From Campylobacterota bacterium (GTDB lineage Bacteria > Babelota > Babeliae > Babelales > Chromulinivoraceae): DNA of 32,066 nucleotides. Each line of letters opens with the position of its first letter. Positions within the stretch are counted from its first letter, which is position 1. Below the pieces are notes generated by a model that had not been told where the DNA came from, ran no database searches, and was given only the letters and a program-made list of their open reading frames with translations. The stretch spans positions 11,440 through 43,505 of the forward strand of contig PBME01000013.1 of the NCBI GenBank assembly GCA_002721975.1, written 5' to 3'. This document shows positions 15,627 through 25,077 of the stretch, in pieces. A program made the translations under genes and the position numbers.

Positions 15627-17522
15627 ATGTCTATATTATCAAAATTTCTTTTTATTTTATTTTTTATAGTATGTGTTCTTTTTGGCGCATTTTCTTATAT
15701 TTTACATGCTCAGATAATTGATTTGTCTTCATTGCAACAAGAAGCAAAAGGAAAATCTTCTATTTTATTAGATGACGAAGGTAAAGAGTGGGGTAGGTTT
15801 CAATTAGATAAGCGTAAATTTGTTGCTTTAGAAGCTATGCCTCAGTATTTAATACAAGCATTTTTATCTGCAGAAGATCGTCATTTTTTTCATCATCCAG
15901 GCATATCTTTTCGAGGAATTATACGCTCTATATTAGTTAATATGTATTATGGACGTAAAGTACAAGGTGCAAGTACAATTACGCAACAATTAGTACGATT
16001 GCTATTTTTTGATGCTGCCAAAACATTTCGTCGTAAAATTAAAGAACAAATTTTTTCAATTTTAATTGAGCGACAGTGTAGTAAAGAACAAATTTTAGAA
16101 ACGTATCTTAATAATGTTTATTTTGGGTATGGTATTTATGGAGTGCAAGCAGCAGCTCAAAGATTCTGGGGTAAAAACATTCAAGATATTACAATTGATC
16201 AAGCTGCATTACTTGCAGCTATTATGCGTTCTCCACAACATTATTGTCCTATTCATGCACCAGTAGCTGCAAAAAAAAGAAGAAATTTAATTTTAAAAAC
16301 TATGCATACTTTAGGTTGTATTAATCAAGAAGAATGTGCTGATGCTTTAGAACAAGATGTTATTATTCAAGAAGTTGAGTATAACTGTATAGCACCGCAT
16401 TTAAAAGAAACTATACGTATCTTTTTAGAAGATCTTGTAGGTAAAGAGGTTTTGTATGCAGGTGGATTAACAATACAAACAACGTTACATATTGAGACTC
16501 AGCGTGAATCACAACATGCATTTGCAAAACAAATAACAAAATTAAAAGCAAATTTGCATAAAGATATCGATGGTGGTCTTATTTCTATGCATCCTGCAAC
16601 AGGCGAAATAAAAGCATTAGTTGGGGGTTATAATTACAAAGTTTCAAAATTTAATAGAGCTTTACAAGCATATCGTCAAATGGGTTCAGTGTTTAAAGTA
16701 TTTGTGTATGCAGCAGCATTAGAACAGGGAGCAAGCTTTTGTGATGTAGAAATTGATGAACCATTAGAAATTATGCAACATAAAACAAGTTGGCGTCCTG
16801 AAAATAATACTAAACAATATTTAGGTCCTATTACTCGTGCGTGTGCTTTATCTTTTTCTAACAATGTTGTCACCATTAAAACATTATTGCGTGCAGGAGT
16901 ACATAACGTTATAGATTTAGCTAAACGTTGTCATATTGTCAGTTATATGCCTCCGTATCCTTCGTTATCTCTTGGGTGTGTTGATGTAACATTATTAGAA
17001 ACTTTGGGAGCATTTAATGTATTTGCTAATAACGGTAAATATGTAGAACCACATTATATTAAATGGGTTAAAAATAATGTTGGAGATAAAATATATAAAA
17101 ATAGTATAAAAAAAGAACAAGTATTGGCTCCATGTGTCGCAGGTCAGGTAGCAAGAGTTTTAAGCTTTGCTATGAATCGACTACAAAAACTACTAGGAGC
17201 ACAATGGTTTGGTTCTGAAGCTATAGGTAAAACTGGTACAACAAATGATTCTCGAACATGTTGGTTCTGTGGTGCTACCCCAGATTTAACAACAGCTATG
17301 TATCTTGGCTGTGATAATAATCAATCGCTAGGTGCTAAGATATATGCATCTAAAACAGCTTTTCCTATTTGGTTTAAAGTACAAAGTGCTATTGCAAAAA
17401 ACAAAACATCTTTTTATTATGATCCGAGATTGAAAGAAAAATATATAAATTGGAAAACAGGCCAAGAGTCAGATGATTATACTGATCCAGATGTCGTTCC
17501 ACTGTTACTTAACTTGTCATAA
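15627..17522 (+). CDS. Class A penicillin-binding protein (PBP1A-like, transglycosylase/transpeptidase)
   Basis: A 631-residue bifunctional peptidoglycan synthase. After one membrane segment (about 5-26) comes a GT51 glycosyltransferase domain: LSAEDRHFFHHPGISFRGII (catalytic E83), QGASTITQQLVR and ILETYLNNVYFGYGIYGVQ. Next is a transpeptidase domain with SxxK at S354-K357 (GSVFKV), SxN at S411-N413 and KTGT at 535-538. It polymerises glycan from lipid II and crosslinks stem peptides at the outer face of the inner membrane. It is at the short end for PBP1A: there is no OB-fold insert of Gram-negative size and only a short C-terminal tail. All catalytic residues are present, so it should be active. 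Confidence 0.95.
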   Translation: MSILSKFLFILFFIVCVLFGAFSYILHAQIIDLSSLQQEAKGKSSILLDDEGKEWGRFQLDKRKFVALEAMPQYLIQAFLSAEDRHFFHHPGISFRGIIRSILVNMYYGRKVQGASTITQQLVRLLFFDAAKTFRRKIKEQIFSILIERQCSKEQILETYLNNVYFGYGIYGVQAAAQRFWGKNIQDITIDQAALLAAIMRSPQHYCPIHAPVAAKKRRNLILKTMHTLGCINQEECADALEQDVIIQEVEYNCIAPHLKETIRIFLEDLVGKEVLYAGGLTIQTTLHIETQRESQHAFAKQITKLKANLHKDIDGGLISMHPATGEIKALVGGYNYKVSKFNRALQAYRQMGSVFKVFVYAAALEQGASFCDVEIDEPLEIMQHKTSWRPENNTKQYLGPITRACALSFSNNVVTIKTLLRAGVHNVIDLAKRCHIVSYMPPYPSLSLGCVDVTLLETLGAFNVFANNGKYVEPHYIKWVKNNVGDKIYKNSIKKEQVLAPCVAGQVARVLSFAMNRLQKLLGAQWFGSEAIGKTGTTNDSRTCWFCGATPDLTTAMYLGCDNNQSLGAKIYASKTAFPIWFKVQSAIAKNKTSFYYDPRLKEKYINWKTGQESDDYTDPDVVPLLLNLS

Positions 17523-17541
17523 AAAATAAAAAAGGGTAGTT

Positions 17542-19299
17542 ATGAAAATTATATATACGAGTGTTTTGATATTATGCTTTAGCATTGTAGGGCAAATATC
17601 TTCAGACAGTGTAGCAGGTATATTCAAAGGAATTGGTAATGACTTTGAATCTTTTGGAAAAACTTTAAAAGAACTCGGACCATCTCTTGCACGTGGCTTT
17701 GGTGCAGCACCAACAGGCTATACGTATAACTGTGTGATTGTTAATGATACGGATCAGCCTATATATGCTGGAATACAAGAATATTCTTCTTTTATGGGTT
17801 CATATTTTAAAAAATCAGATGGTTGGAGTAGTACTAAAATTGCACCATATAGTAGTTATTCAGGAATTCAAGGAAAACAGTATTATTTTGAACTACAAAT
17901 AGATAAAGAAAATCGTACTAGTGGCCGTATGCCTTATGAGGCAACTGGTGCATTATATTTGCAAGATTGTATTCAGTTACCAAAAGATAAAAATACAACA
18001 AAAACAGATTATTTTCATGTATATACAGATAGAACGCCTCAAAATGGTGTTTTTGCGCATGTTCCAAAAGTTGAGTTAATAGGTTATATAGATTCAGCTA
18101 AGCCAAAAGATTCTAATGCTATTACATTAGCTACATCTTTAACGAGTAATCCAGCTTTAGTTGTGTATAACAATACTAATCAAGATTTACTTATTGGTTA
18201 TAGTTATAAATCACAAGCACAATCATTAGCAAAAACAGATTGTAATTTGTTTTTAGCGGTAGCAGAAAAACAATCATTTTTAATTCGTAGCCCTATGCAA
18301 AATGTTAGTGGAAATACGGTGTTAGATATAGGTACATTAGGAATATTTCAATCAGGTAGCGACACTACCATGAATGTGTTATCGTTACCCCAAACAGTCT
18401 TTGACGGGAAAACCTATACAGTTGAAGTGTATGAAGTAGGTAATAATCTTACGATGGGAATACAAGGACTTGTTTCTCCGCATGATATCCCTACAGGCAA
18501 AGTACGTGACGTAACTCCTGTTACGGTTACTTTTTGGTATCAATCAATTAAGGATATCAGTGGTTCAAGCTCTCAATATGTTAATTTACCGGGCACAGTT
18601 TGGATGATATCACAAGCAACAGGTGTAGATGATGAAGATATTAAAATACCAATGAAACCAGGGCAAGCGTTTAGTACAACATTTACCAGACCAGCAAGTC
18701 AGAAGCAGCGATGGTTTTATTTTTTGTATATAGATGAACAAGATGCAAATAAAGAAGCGACTTTTATAGATAGTTTTTTGCAAGGAAAAATAGGTTCATC
18801 TTTGGTAAAAGCTTATAAGAGTAATGGTAAAAAGCAACTTGAAGCAGCAAAAAAAGATTTATCAACAGTTTTTGTTACTAAGCCAGGAACAACTAAAGTA
18901 TCAAAATCACAAATACAAGTACCGCAGTCGTTATTGGTTAAAGCATTGCAGGGTGCTTTAGATGTCAAAGACGGTTCAATATACGATATAAGCACAGGCG
19001 TAACAGGGTATTTATTAGGAGGAGATGTTTTTTTATCTCAGGGACTTGGCGCTCAATGTCAATCTTCAAAAAGTAGTAAAGGTAAGCCTGTTATGAATAA
19101 CTGTTTTTATTATACGCTTGCTCCAGCAACTAAATTAAAAGGGACGACTCTTATGTCTACGGTAATTAATGAACATACATTACCTGTTAATGTAACAGCA
19201 GCAGGACTACCTAAAGGCATGCCGCAACCTAAAACATATGTTACTCCATCGCCAGTTGCTACTCAAGTAACGAGTAAAGCACAAGCAACTAAAGTATAG
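17542..19299 (+). CDS. Large exported protein of unknown function
   Basis: I do not recognise a family. The 585-residue protein has an N-terminal signal peptide (about 1-20, cleavage near GQISS). The rest is soluble and beta-rich in appearance. At least two related stretches can be seen: NCVIVNDTDQPIYAGIQEY (about 63-81) and ALVVYNNTNQDLLIGYSYK (about 210-228). Each is a buried strand, N-(D/N)-T, then a glycine-tyrosine strand. A third weaker one may start at VTVTFWYQ (about 330). This suggests repeated beta-sandwich domains. The C-terminal 30 residues are proline/threonine-rich. The gene starts 19 bases after the penicillin-binding protein stop with a GGG-type ribosome binding site, so the two are likely co-transcribed. 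A surface or periplasmic structural protein is a guess. Confidence 0.75.
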   Translation: MKIIYTSVLILCFSIVGQISSDSVAGIFKGIGNDFESFGKTLKELGPSLARGFGAAPTGYTYNCVIVNDTDQPIYAGIQEYSSFMGSYFKKSDGWSSTKIAPYSSYSGIQGKQYYFELQIDKENRTSGRMPYEATGALYLQDCIQLPKDKNTTKTDYFHVYTDRTPQNGVFAHVPKVELIGYIDSAKPKDSNAITLATSLTSNPALVVYNNTNQDLLIGYSYKSQAQSLAKTDCNLFLAVAEKQSFLIRSPMQNVSGNTVLDIGTLGIFQSGSDTTMNVLSLPQTVFDGKTYTVEVYEVGNNLTMGIQGLVSPHDIPTGKVRDVTPVTVTFWYQSIKDISGSSSQYVNLPGTVWMISQATGVDDEDIKIPMKPGQAFSTTFTRPASQKQRWFYFLYIDEQDANKEATFIDSFLQGKIGSSLVKAYKSNGKKQLEAAKKDLSTVFVTKPGTTKVSKSQIQVPQSLLVKALQGALDVKDGSIYDISTGVTGYLLGGDVFLSQGLGAQCQSSKSSKGKPVMNNCFYYTLAPATKLKGTTLMSTVINEHTLPVNVTAAGLPKGMPQPKTYVTPSPVATQVTSKAQATKV

Positions 19300-19340
19300 A
19301 TTTTTTAGTGTATAATTGCTGTGTAAACTTATGTACTATG

Positions 19341-20375
19341 TTATGTAAAGTTTTGAATTTTTTCTTTGAGTATAGCTACAGAACAGTCAGCTTGTTTGAT
19401 AATAGAGAATTGATGAGGATATTCTTCTTGCAAAGCTAAGACATTTTTAACTTGATGATTTGTATTAGCAGTTTCATGAGGAATACATATACATGGCTTA
19501 TCAAAAAATTTAATTTCAAACAAAGTTCCTGCGCCAGCTCGTGATATAATAACATCTGCAATATTATAAAAATCTTGTAGCCGTTCATGGTAACCAAACA
19601 CTATTGCTGGGATATTGTAATTTTGATAAAAATTAGCATAATTTTTAAAATCAGAATCTCCTGTTTGATGAATAATTTGCATAGTGTTTCTTGCTTCAGA
19701 ATTTTGCTCAATGTATTCTTTGAATATTTTGTTAAGAAACGTAGATCCTTGTGAACCGCCTAAAATCAGAATTGTTGTGCGGTTAGGTTTGAAGTTATAT
19801 TTTTTTAATAAAGTAGATTTTTCTTGTATTTTATCAGTGTTACTAAATCTAACAGGATAATTAAAAGCAACACAGTTATGTTTAGGGAAATACTGTTTTG
19901 TTTGGTTAAAGCAGGTATAGATTGTATTTGTAAAATATGATAAAAATTTAGTAGCTTTGCCTGGTTCTACGTTAAGTTCATATAATTCAAAAGGTATGCC
20001 TAATAATTTAGCAGCAAGACAAACTGGTATAGAATTAAAACCACCAAAACTGATTACTTTATGTGGTTGTAATTGCCATAATTTGTATAAACTTTTTGTA
20101 AAATACCATCCAACATTGATGCAAAATAGGGGTAGTAACCACATTTGTTGATATGGTACATCCCATAATGTTGCAGGGATATAATGATTGATATATGTAT
20201 GTTTGTTAATAATTTTTTTATCGAGTTCGTTGCCAGTCGAAAATATATATAATTCAGATTTAGGATTATGTGATTTTATTTGTTTTGCTTGAGTTATACA
20301 AGGCAGTAGGTGTCCGCCAGACTTACCAGCAACAAAACAGATAGTTATAAGAGTGTTATACATTAATGATGACAT
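19341..20375 (-). CDS. murG: UDP-N-acetylglucosamine--undecaprenyl-PP-MurNAc-pentapeptide transferase
   Basis: The 344-residue GT-B enzyme adds GlcNAc to lipid I to make lipid II on the cytoplasmic face of the membrane. Diagnostic stretches are the N-terminal loop AGKSGGHLLP (usually GGTGGHxxP), VISFGGFNSIPVCLAAKLLG, the P-ELN segment in place of H-EQN (LYELNVEPGKATK), ILGGSQGSTFLNK, and the donor-binding SRAGAGTLFEI followed by IPHETANTNHQVKN. The first loop and the EQN motif deviate from most MurG proteins but the rest is typical. The start at 20375 overlaps the dciA-like gene by 13 bases. An alternative ATG at 20363 overlaps its stop by one base and would remove four residues. Confidence 0.93.
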   Translation of the reverse strand: MSSLMYNTLITICFVAGKSGGHLLPCITQAKQIKSHNPKSELYIFSTGNELDKKIINKHTYINHYIPATLWDVPYQQMWLLPLFCINVGWYFTKSLYKLWQLQPHKVISFGGFNSIPVCLAAKLLGIPFELYELNVEPGKATKFLSYFTNTIYTCFNQTKQYFPKHNCVAFNYPVRFSNTDKIQEKSTLLKKYNFKPNRTTILILGGSQGSTFLNKIFKEYIEQNSEARNTMQIIHQTGDSDFKNYANFYQNYNIPAIVFGYHERLQDFYNIADVIISRAGAGTLFEIKFFDKPCICIPHETANTNHQVKNVLALQEEYPHQFSIIKQADCSVAILKEKIQNFT

Positions 20376-20791
20376 TTTGTAAGCAACCTTTGTAAAGCTT
20401 CTGATAATTCAGGATCTGAAATTTTTTCTAATGCTTTTTTTTCTTTATGAGTTAAGGTTCTTGTTGATTGTTCCGGTTGTTTGCTAGTAAGCACTTGTTG
20501 TTTTGATTTTTCTTTTTTTGCAACATATTGAAAACGAATTGTTTCAATTCTTGGTTCGTCTAATGTAGCATTAATTTTCTTTTTAATCAGATTAGAAAGC
20601 ATGTATAATTCTTGCATCCAACTTGAATCAGAAACGCCTAGAACAATTGAGTTATTATAAATTTTATGAATTGATACTTTAGATACAAGATTACCCATAA
20701 TGGTGCTCCACTGTTGCATCAGCTGAAATTTCCACTGTTTATGTGTATGAGAGATAGAAATTTTGGGTAATAAATCTTTAATTTGTTTCAT
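20363..20791 (-). CDS. dciA: DciA-like protein (DUF721), putative helicase loader
   Basis: The 142-residue protein contains the DUF721 pattern in its first 95 residues: MQQWSTIMGNLVSKVSIHKI, then NSIVLGVSDSSWMQELYML, then a helix with LIKKKINATL and the closing strand ETIRFQYV. DciA is the ancestral bacterial loader of the replicative helicase DnaB in phyla without DnaC or DnaI. The remaining C-terminal part is lysine/glutamine-rich and ends near a helix with ISDPELSEALQRLL. It precedes and overlaps murG, so the two are translationally linked. The family assignment rests on motif pattern only. Confidence 0.72.
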   Translation of the reverse strand: MKQIKDLLPKISISHTHKQWKFQLMQQWSTIMGNLVSKVSIHKIYNNSIVLGVSDSSWMQELYMLSNLIKKKINATLDEPRIETIRFQYVAKKEKSKQQVLTSKQPEQSTRTLTHKEKKALEKISDPELSEALQRLLTKCHH

Positions 20792-21028
20792 ATATTTTTA
20801 ATATAAAAAGTATTTTTTTTGTATAACTTAGTATATGAACTTTTCTGAAAAAAGTTTATGCTTTTTAAGAAAAATTATTTTTTGATAGTACTTATTAAGT
20901 ATGTATAGCTTTGCTAGTATAACATTTTTGCTACGTATATTTGAATGCAAGTATATATATTGCAAAAACATTGTATAAAATTAAAAAAGCATAATAAGCA
21001 GGATTATCTTATAAAAAGGAAATACTAT

Positions 21029-22192
21029 ATGAATAGAAAGATTGTTTGGTCTTTAATTATCTCATTAACAATATTTTCTGGATGGTTTGCTTATAAATAT
21101 TTTGATACAGCTATTCCACTGGTAAATCTTTCTATTACTATGGATAAACAACAAGCAGAAAAAGAAGCAATAAAAGTAGCACAAAAACATGGTTGGAATC
21201 TAGTTGATTATGATACAGCTGTTACGTTTCAGGATGATAGTACATTACAGGCTTTTACAGAATTAGAGGGTGGTGGTAAACAAGCCTTTATAGATATGAT
21301 AAAGCATAATTATCATCAGCCATATGTTTGGCAAGTTAGGTTTTATAAAGAAAAAGAAATATCTGAATATTTTGTTTACTTTACACCAGATGGTTATCAG
21401 TATGGTTTTATGCAAAAACTACCTGAAAATGAAGCTGGTATAAACATATCTAAGCAGCAAGCACAAAGTGTAGCTGAAAAAGAAGCTGTGAATTGGCGCG
21501 TAGAATTAAAGAATTATAAACTCTTAGAATATGAACAACAAGTACAGCCTGGAAATCGAGTTGATCATGCTTTTGTTTATCAACGACACGATATTGCCTT
21601 AAACAAAGGTTTATATCGTATGAAAATTATAGTTTCAGGTAATAAAGTGACTGGTTTAGAGCGATACGTAAAAATACCAGATGAGTTTACACGACGATAT
21701 GTTCAAATGTATGATGCGAATAAATTAATAGCTACATTAGGTCAAGGTATTCAAGCAATATTTTATTTATTTATTATTTGTTTGTTTGCACTGTTTTTTT
21801 TACATAAACGTCGTTATTTACTGTTAGATAAACATGTAAAAATGATGAGTGTTTTTGCAAGTATTGTATTTTTTTCTGCTTTAAATAAATTTCCATTAAT
21901 ATGGAATAATTATGCAACGAATATCTCAAAATTTGTTTTTCTTATAGAGTATTTTGGTTCTGTTGTTATGACAACGTTATTAGCAACATTATTTGTAGGG
22001 ACATTGTGTTTGATTGTAGAAGGGTTAGATCGTTATGTTTTTGGCAAACATATACAATTTTTTAAATTGTGGTCGGTAGATACTGCTGCATCATATACGA
22101 TTTTAGAACAAACAGTATTGGGATATTGTTTTGCGTTTATTAAATTAGGATACGCAGTTGGCTTTTCGATGCTTGCTTCATCATGGGGGTGA
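21029..22192 (+). CDS. CPBP-type membrane protease, N-terminal part, ended by an in-frame TGA
   Basis: This part encodes 387 residues: a membrane segment (about 5-22), two PepSY-like extracytoplasmic modules (MDKQQAEKEAIKVAQKHGW near 39 and ISKQQAQSVAEKEAVNW near 142), a membrane segment near 240-260 and further segments to the stop. The ATG at 21029 has AAAAAGGA 8 bases upstream; codons before it are not supported. The TGA at 22190-22192 is followed, in the same frame and without another stop, by the catalytic part of the protein up to 24328. The stop therefore interrupts what was a single gene of about 1,099 codons. TGA sits where tryptophan fits (GW-W before FPLS). The product as it stands lacks the protease core. 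Confidence 0.75.
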   Translation: MNRKIVWSLIISLTIFSGWFAYKYFDTAIPLVNLSITMDKQQAEKEAIKVAQKHGWNLVDYDTAVTFQDDSTLQAFTELEGGGKQAFIDMIKHNYHQPYVWQVRFYKEKEISEYFVYFTPDGYQYGFMQKLPENEAGINISKQQAQSVAEKEAVNWRVELKNYKLLEYEQQVQPGNRVDHAFVYQRHDIALNKGLYRMKIIVSGNKVTGLERYVKIPDEFTRRYVQMYDANKLIATLGQGIQAIFYLFIICLFALFFLHKRRYLLLDKHVKMMSVFASIVFFSALNKFPLIWNNYATNISKFVFLIEYFGSVVMTTLLATLFVGTLCLIVEGLDRYVFGKHIQFFKLWSVDTAASYTILEQTVLGYCFAFIKLGYAVGFSMLASSWG

Positions 22193-22258
22193 TGGTTTCC
22201 GTTAAGTACGATTGTAGATCCAAATATATTATCAACATATGTTCCTTGTTTTTCACCA

Positions 22259-24328
22259 ATGGTTTTAGGTACTGTTGCAGGTTTTTGGGAAGAGATAGGT
22301 TTGCGCGCTTTACCTATAGCGGGTGTGTTATTGTTGACTCGTAATTCTAAAAAACAACGTTATTGGTTTATAGCTATTTTTATTATTCAAGCATTATTGT
22401 TTGGTGCTGCTCATGCAAATTATCCGCAACAGCCAGCGTATTATCGCATAGTAGAAGTATTTGCTGGTAGTATTGGCTTTGCATTTTTATATTATTTCTT
22501 TGGTTTTCTTCCTGGTATTATTGCTCATGCGGTATATGATGTCGTATTATTTTTATTGCCAATTTTTACATCACAACTATTGTTACAAAAAATATTAGGA
22601 ATGATTGGTATAGGAATACCTCTTTGGGTTGTCCTCATACGTAGATTACAAAAAGGTAGATTTAGTGTTGTTCCTGTATCTTCTTATAATAAATCTTGGA
22701 AGCCTCAAAATATTGTTGCAGAAACAAAAAAGTTTGTACGTGAGCAAGGGAGTGCTATTCCAAGTTATATAAAAAATTACGCTTATGTATTTGGTTGTAT
22801 TGGGTTACTTTTGTTTGGATTTTCTCAAGAATTTTATTTTGATACACCACCTGTAGTAATAACGAAGCAACAAGCAGAACATATTGCTCATGAATCGATA
22901 CAAAAACGGTTCCAAGATATTGGTTCTGATTGGAAGATAGTTGTTAAATTTTTAGAAGAAGTAGATACGGTTGGTAATAAATTTATCTATCAAACATACG
23001 GTCAAAAAATATATAAAGAATTACAAAACTCTTATGTACAAGTTCCGTATTACTCTGTGCGTTATGTAAAATTTAGTGGTTCAGTTGAGCAACGTGCAGA
23101 AGAATATGGTGTGTGGATAGCGCCAACTGGAAAAGTCTTAAATACGTGGCATAAGTTACCAGAGGAACAACCTGGAAAAGATATTTCAGAATCACAAGCA
23201 CAAGCTATTGCTTATCGTTTTATACAGCAAACATATGATATATCTCAAAAAGAATTTGAGCTTGTTTCAAGTGAAAGTGTCAAACATGAATCTCGTCGTG
23301 ATTGGGAGATCATCGTAAAAGATACTGCTCATTATACTTTAGATAAAGGACAAGCTAGAATAATGGTACATATTGGCGGTGATAAAGTAGTAGGTTCGAT
23401 GCGATATGTATATCCGCCAGAAGATTGGACAAGGCAAGAGCAAGATAGGCTGACAAAGCAAATGTTATTTAAAAGATTATGTTATTTTATCATGCTTTTT
23501 TTACTGTTGTGTTTTGCAATGTTAGCTTTGAAAAAAATCGGTTTGCAGAAAAGTCATATCAAACTGTTAGGCTTGTTTGTAGCAAGTTTTGTTGTTTTAA
23601 AATTAATTACTCTAGGTAATCGTTGGAGTGAGCTTTTGTTTGCAATGAACACATCAGAATCGCTAGTTAATCAATTAAGCCGTTTGGTATTATCATATAT
23701 TGTTTCAGGTATAGGTGGTGGATTATTACTAGGTAGTATGATAATTTTTGCGTTTATGCTTGGTAAGCAGGGTATTCGTAAAGATCTTATGGGTCTTATA
23801 CCATGTGGAATGTCTTTAGGGGCAGGTGTTGTTGGGGCGATGAGTTTTGTTGCGAACTTTAATGTACAGCTTGTTCCCAAAATACCAATGTATCATTTTA
23901 TGAATTTTGAAATTCCTGTACTTGGTATACTTACAAGTTTTTTTGTTGCAGAAATATTGTGGACTATCATATTTATAGTTGCTTTGTGGAATATAGCACG
24001 TTGTTATCAGAGTGAATGGTTACAAATATTGTTATTTGTTGTTGGTGGTTTATCAGCTGTTGGTTCTTCACTAGGATATGTTCTTGTTTGGCAATATTTT
24101 ATAGCATCGATACTTTGGGGTGTTATTTGGTATGTTATATATCGATATGTTTATAATTATAATGTTGAATTGTTATTAATTAGTATCGTGTTTTCTCAAA
24201 TTTTAAATTTGATACCATCAGCTTGGTATCATGCTTATCCAATGATATGGGTGCATGCAAGTCTAGCAAGTATTATAATATTATTATTTGTTATATGGGT
24301 CTCAAACAAGTTGCAAACAACACGATAA
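22259..24328 (+). CDS. CPBP-type membrane protease, C-terminal catalytic part
   Basis: This is the same frame as the preceding part, continuing directly after the TGA at 22190. The first ATG is at 22259, but it lacks any ribosome binding site, so independent translation is doubtful. It carries all CPBP (Abi/Rce1-type) motifs, numbered from the ATG at 21029: EEIGLR (E421, E422, R426), FGAAHAN (H462) and HAVYD (H500, D504). These form the intramembrane metalloprotease site. After the protease come another membrane segment, a second pair of PepSY-like modules (ITKQQAEHIAHESI, ISESQAQAIAYRFIQ) and about eight more membrane segments. The PepSY-membrane unit of the first half is thus repeated. No other stop or frameshift occurs in 2,070 bases, so decay, if any, is recent. 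Confidence 0.78.
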   Translation: MVLGTVAGFWEEIGLRALPIAGVLLLTRNSKKQRYWFIAIFIIQALLFGAAHANYPQQPAYYRIVEVFAGSIGFAFLYYFFGFLPGIIAHAVYDVVLFLLPIFTSQLLLQKILGMIGIGIPLWVVLIRRLQKGRFSVVPVSSYNKSWKPQNIVAETKKFVREQGSAIPSYIKNYAYVFGCIGLLLFGFSQEFYFDTPPVVITKQQAEHIAHESIQKRFQDIGSDWKIVVKFLEEVDTVGNKFIYQTYGQKIYKELQNSYVQVPYYSVRYVKFSGSVEQRAEEYGVWIAPTGKVLNTWHKLPEEQPGKDISESQAQAIAYRFIQQTYDISQKEFELVSSESVKHESRRDWEIIVKDTAHYTLDKGQARIMVHIGGDKVVGSMRYVYPPEDWTRQEQDRLTKQMLFKRLCYFIMLFLLLCFAMLALKKIGLQKSHIKLLGLFVASFVVLKLITLGNRWSELLFAMNTSESLVNQLSRLVLSYIVSGIGGGLLLGSMIIFAFMLGKQGIRKDLMGLIPCGMSLGAGVVGAMSFVANFNVQLVPKIPMYHFMNFEIPVLGILTSFFVAEILWTIIFIVALWNIARCYQSEWLQILLFVVGGLSAVGSSLGYVLVWQYFIASILWGVIWYVIYRYVYNYNVELLLISIVFSQILNLIPSAWYHAYPMIWVHASLASIIILLFVIWVSNKLQTTR

Positions 24329-24428
24329 ACCTGCTTCATTTAGGCAAGTAAGCTGATTTTTTCCTTGCTCTCTTGATTTTTTATTTTCAAAATTGCTATT
24401 CTTTTTGAAAATAAAGGGGAGTGGGGGT

Positions 24429-25028
24429 ATGAAAAATTCAAAAAGATTTTTGATCTTTTTGATGATCGGAATGCTGGGTAGTTCTGTCTGCTTTGCAGAT
24501 CATCAGTTAACACATATGTGTGCATATTCAAATGAGTCAGCTGTTAAATTTAGAAATAAAGTTCTTAAAAATACAACTATTAAGCATCCAGGAATTTCTT
24601 TTGATTGGCCAATTGATTTATGTGAATTTTGGATTAGTTCGTTATATGGATTGCGTAAAAATCCTCTTGGTGGTTATCGTATGCATAATGGTGTTGATTT
24701 AGCAGCCTTGAAAGGTACAACAGTCAAATCTGTAGCAGATGGAACAGTTGTATCAGTTTGTTCTGACATCTCAGGCTATGGAAATGTAGTAGAAATAAAT
24801 CATAAAAAAGGGTTTGTTGGACGCTATGCTCATTTGCATACTATGGATGTTAAACAAGGTAGTAAAGTAAAAAAAGGACAAAAGATAGGAACTGTAGGTT
24901 GTACCGGTAATGTACGAGGAAAAGATCCTTCTCATTTGCATTTTGAACTCATTAAACATGATAAACGTGTAGATCCTTTAAGGTATTTATATTCTGCTGA
25001 AATTAGCTATAAGAATTTAAAAAAATAG
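24429..25028 (+). CDS. Exported M23-family peptidase (LytM-like)
   Basis: The 199-residue protein has a signal peptide (cleavage likely after CFA, residue 23) and an M23 zinc metallopeptidase domain. The zinc ligands are H86 and D90 in HNGVD and H171 in HLHFE (169-173). H135 in YAHLH and H169 complete the active site. GLRKNPLGGYRMHNGVDLAA and VKKGQKIGTVGCTG are typical of active LytM domains that cut peptidoglycan cross-bridges or stems. The ATG at 24429 is chosen for the strong purine-rich GGGGAGTGGGG upstream; an in-frame TTG at 24393 would spoil the signal peptide. It probably remodels the wall made by the penicillin-binding protein and MurG encoded nearby. Confidence 0.92.
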   Translation: MKNSKRFLIFLMIGMLGSSVCFADHQLTHMCAYSNESAVKFRNKVLKNTTIKHPGISFDWPIDLCEFWISSLYGLRKNPLGGYRMHNGVDLAALKGTTVKSVADGTVVSVCSDISGYGNVVEINHKKGFVGRYAHLHTMDVKQGSKVKKGQKIGTVGCTGNVRGKDPSHLHFELIKHDKRVDPLRYLYSAEISYKNLKK

Positions 25029-25077
25029 CGTATACTAATAGTAGAAAATTCAATCAATTTTTTCTCAAGGTAGACAT

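Noticed and set aside
22190-22192. TGA reassigned to tryptophan genome-wide
   Set aside because: At least five other genes in the window end in TGA at places set by overlapping ATGA starts or by family length, so TGA is a normal stop here.
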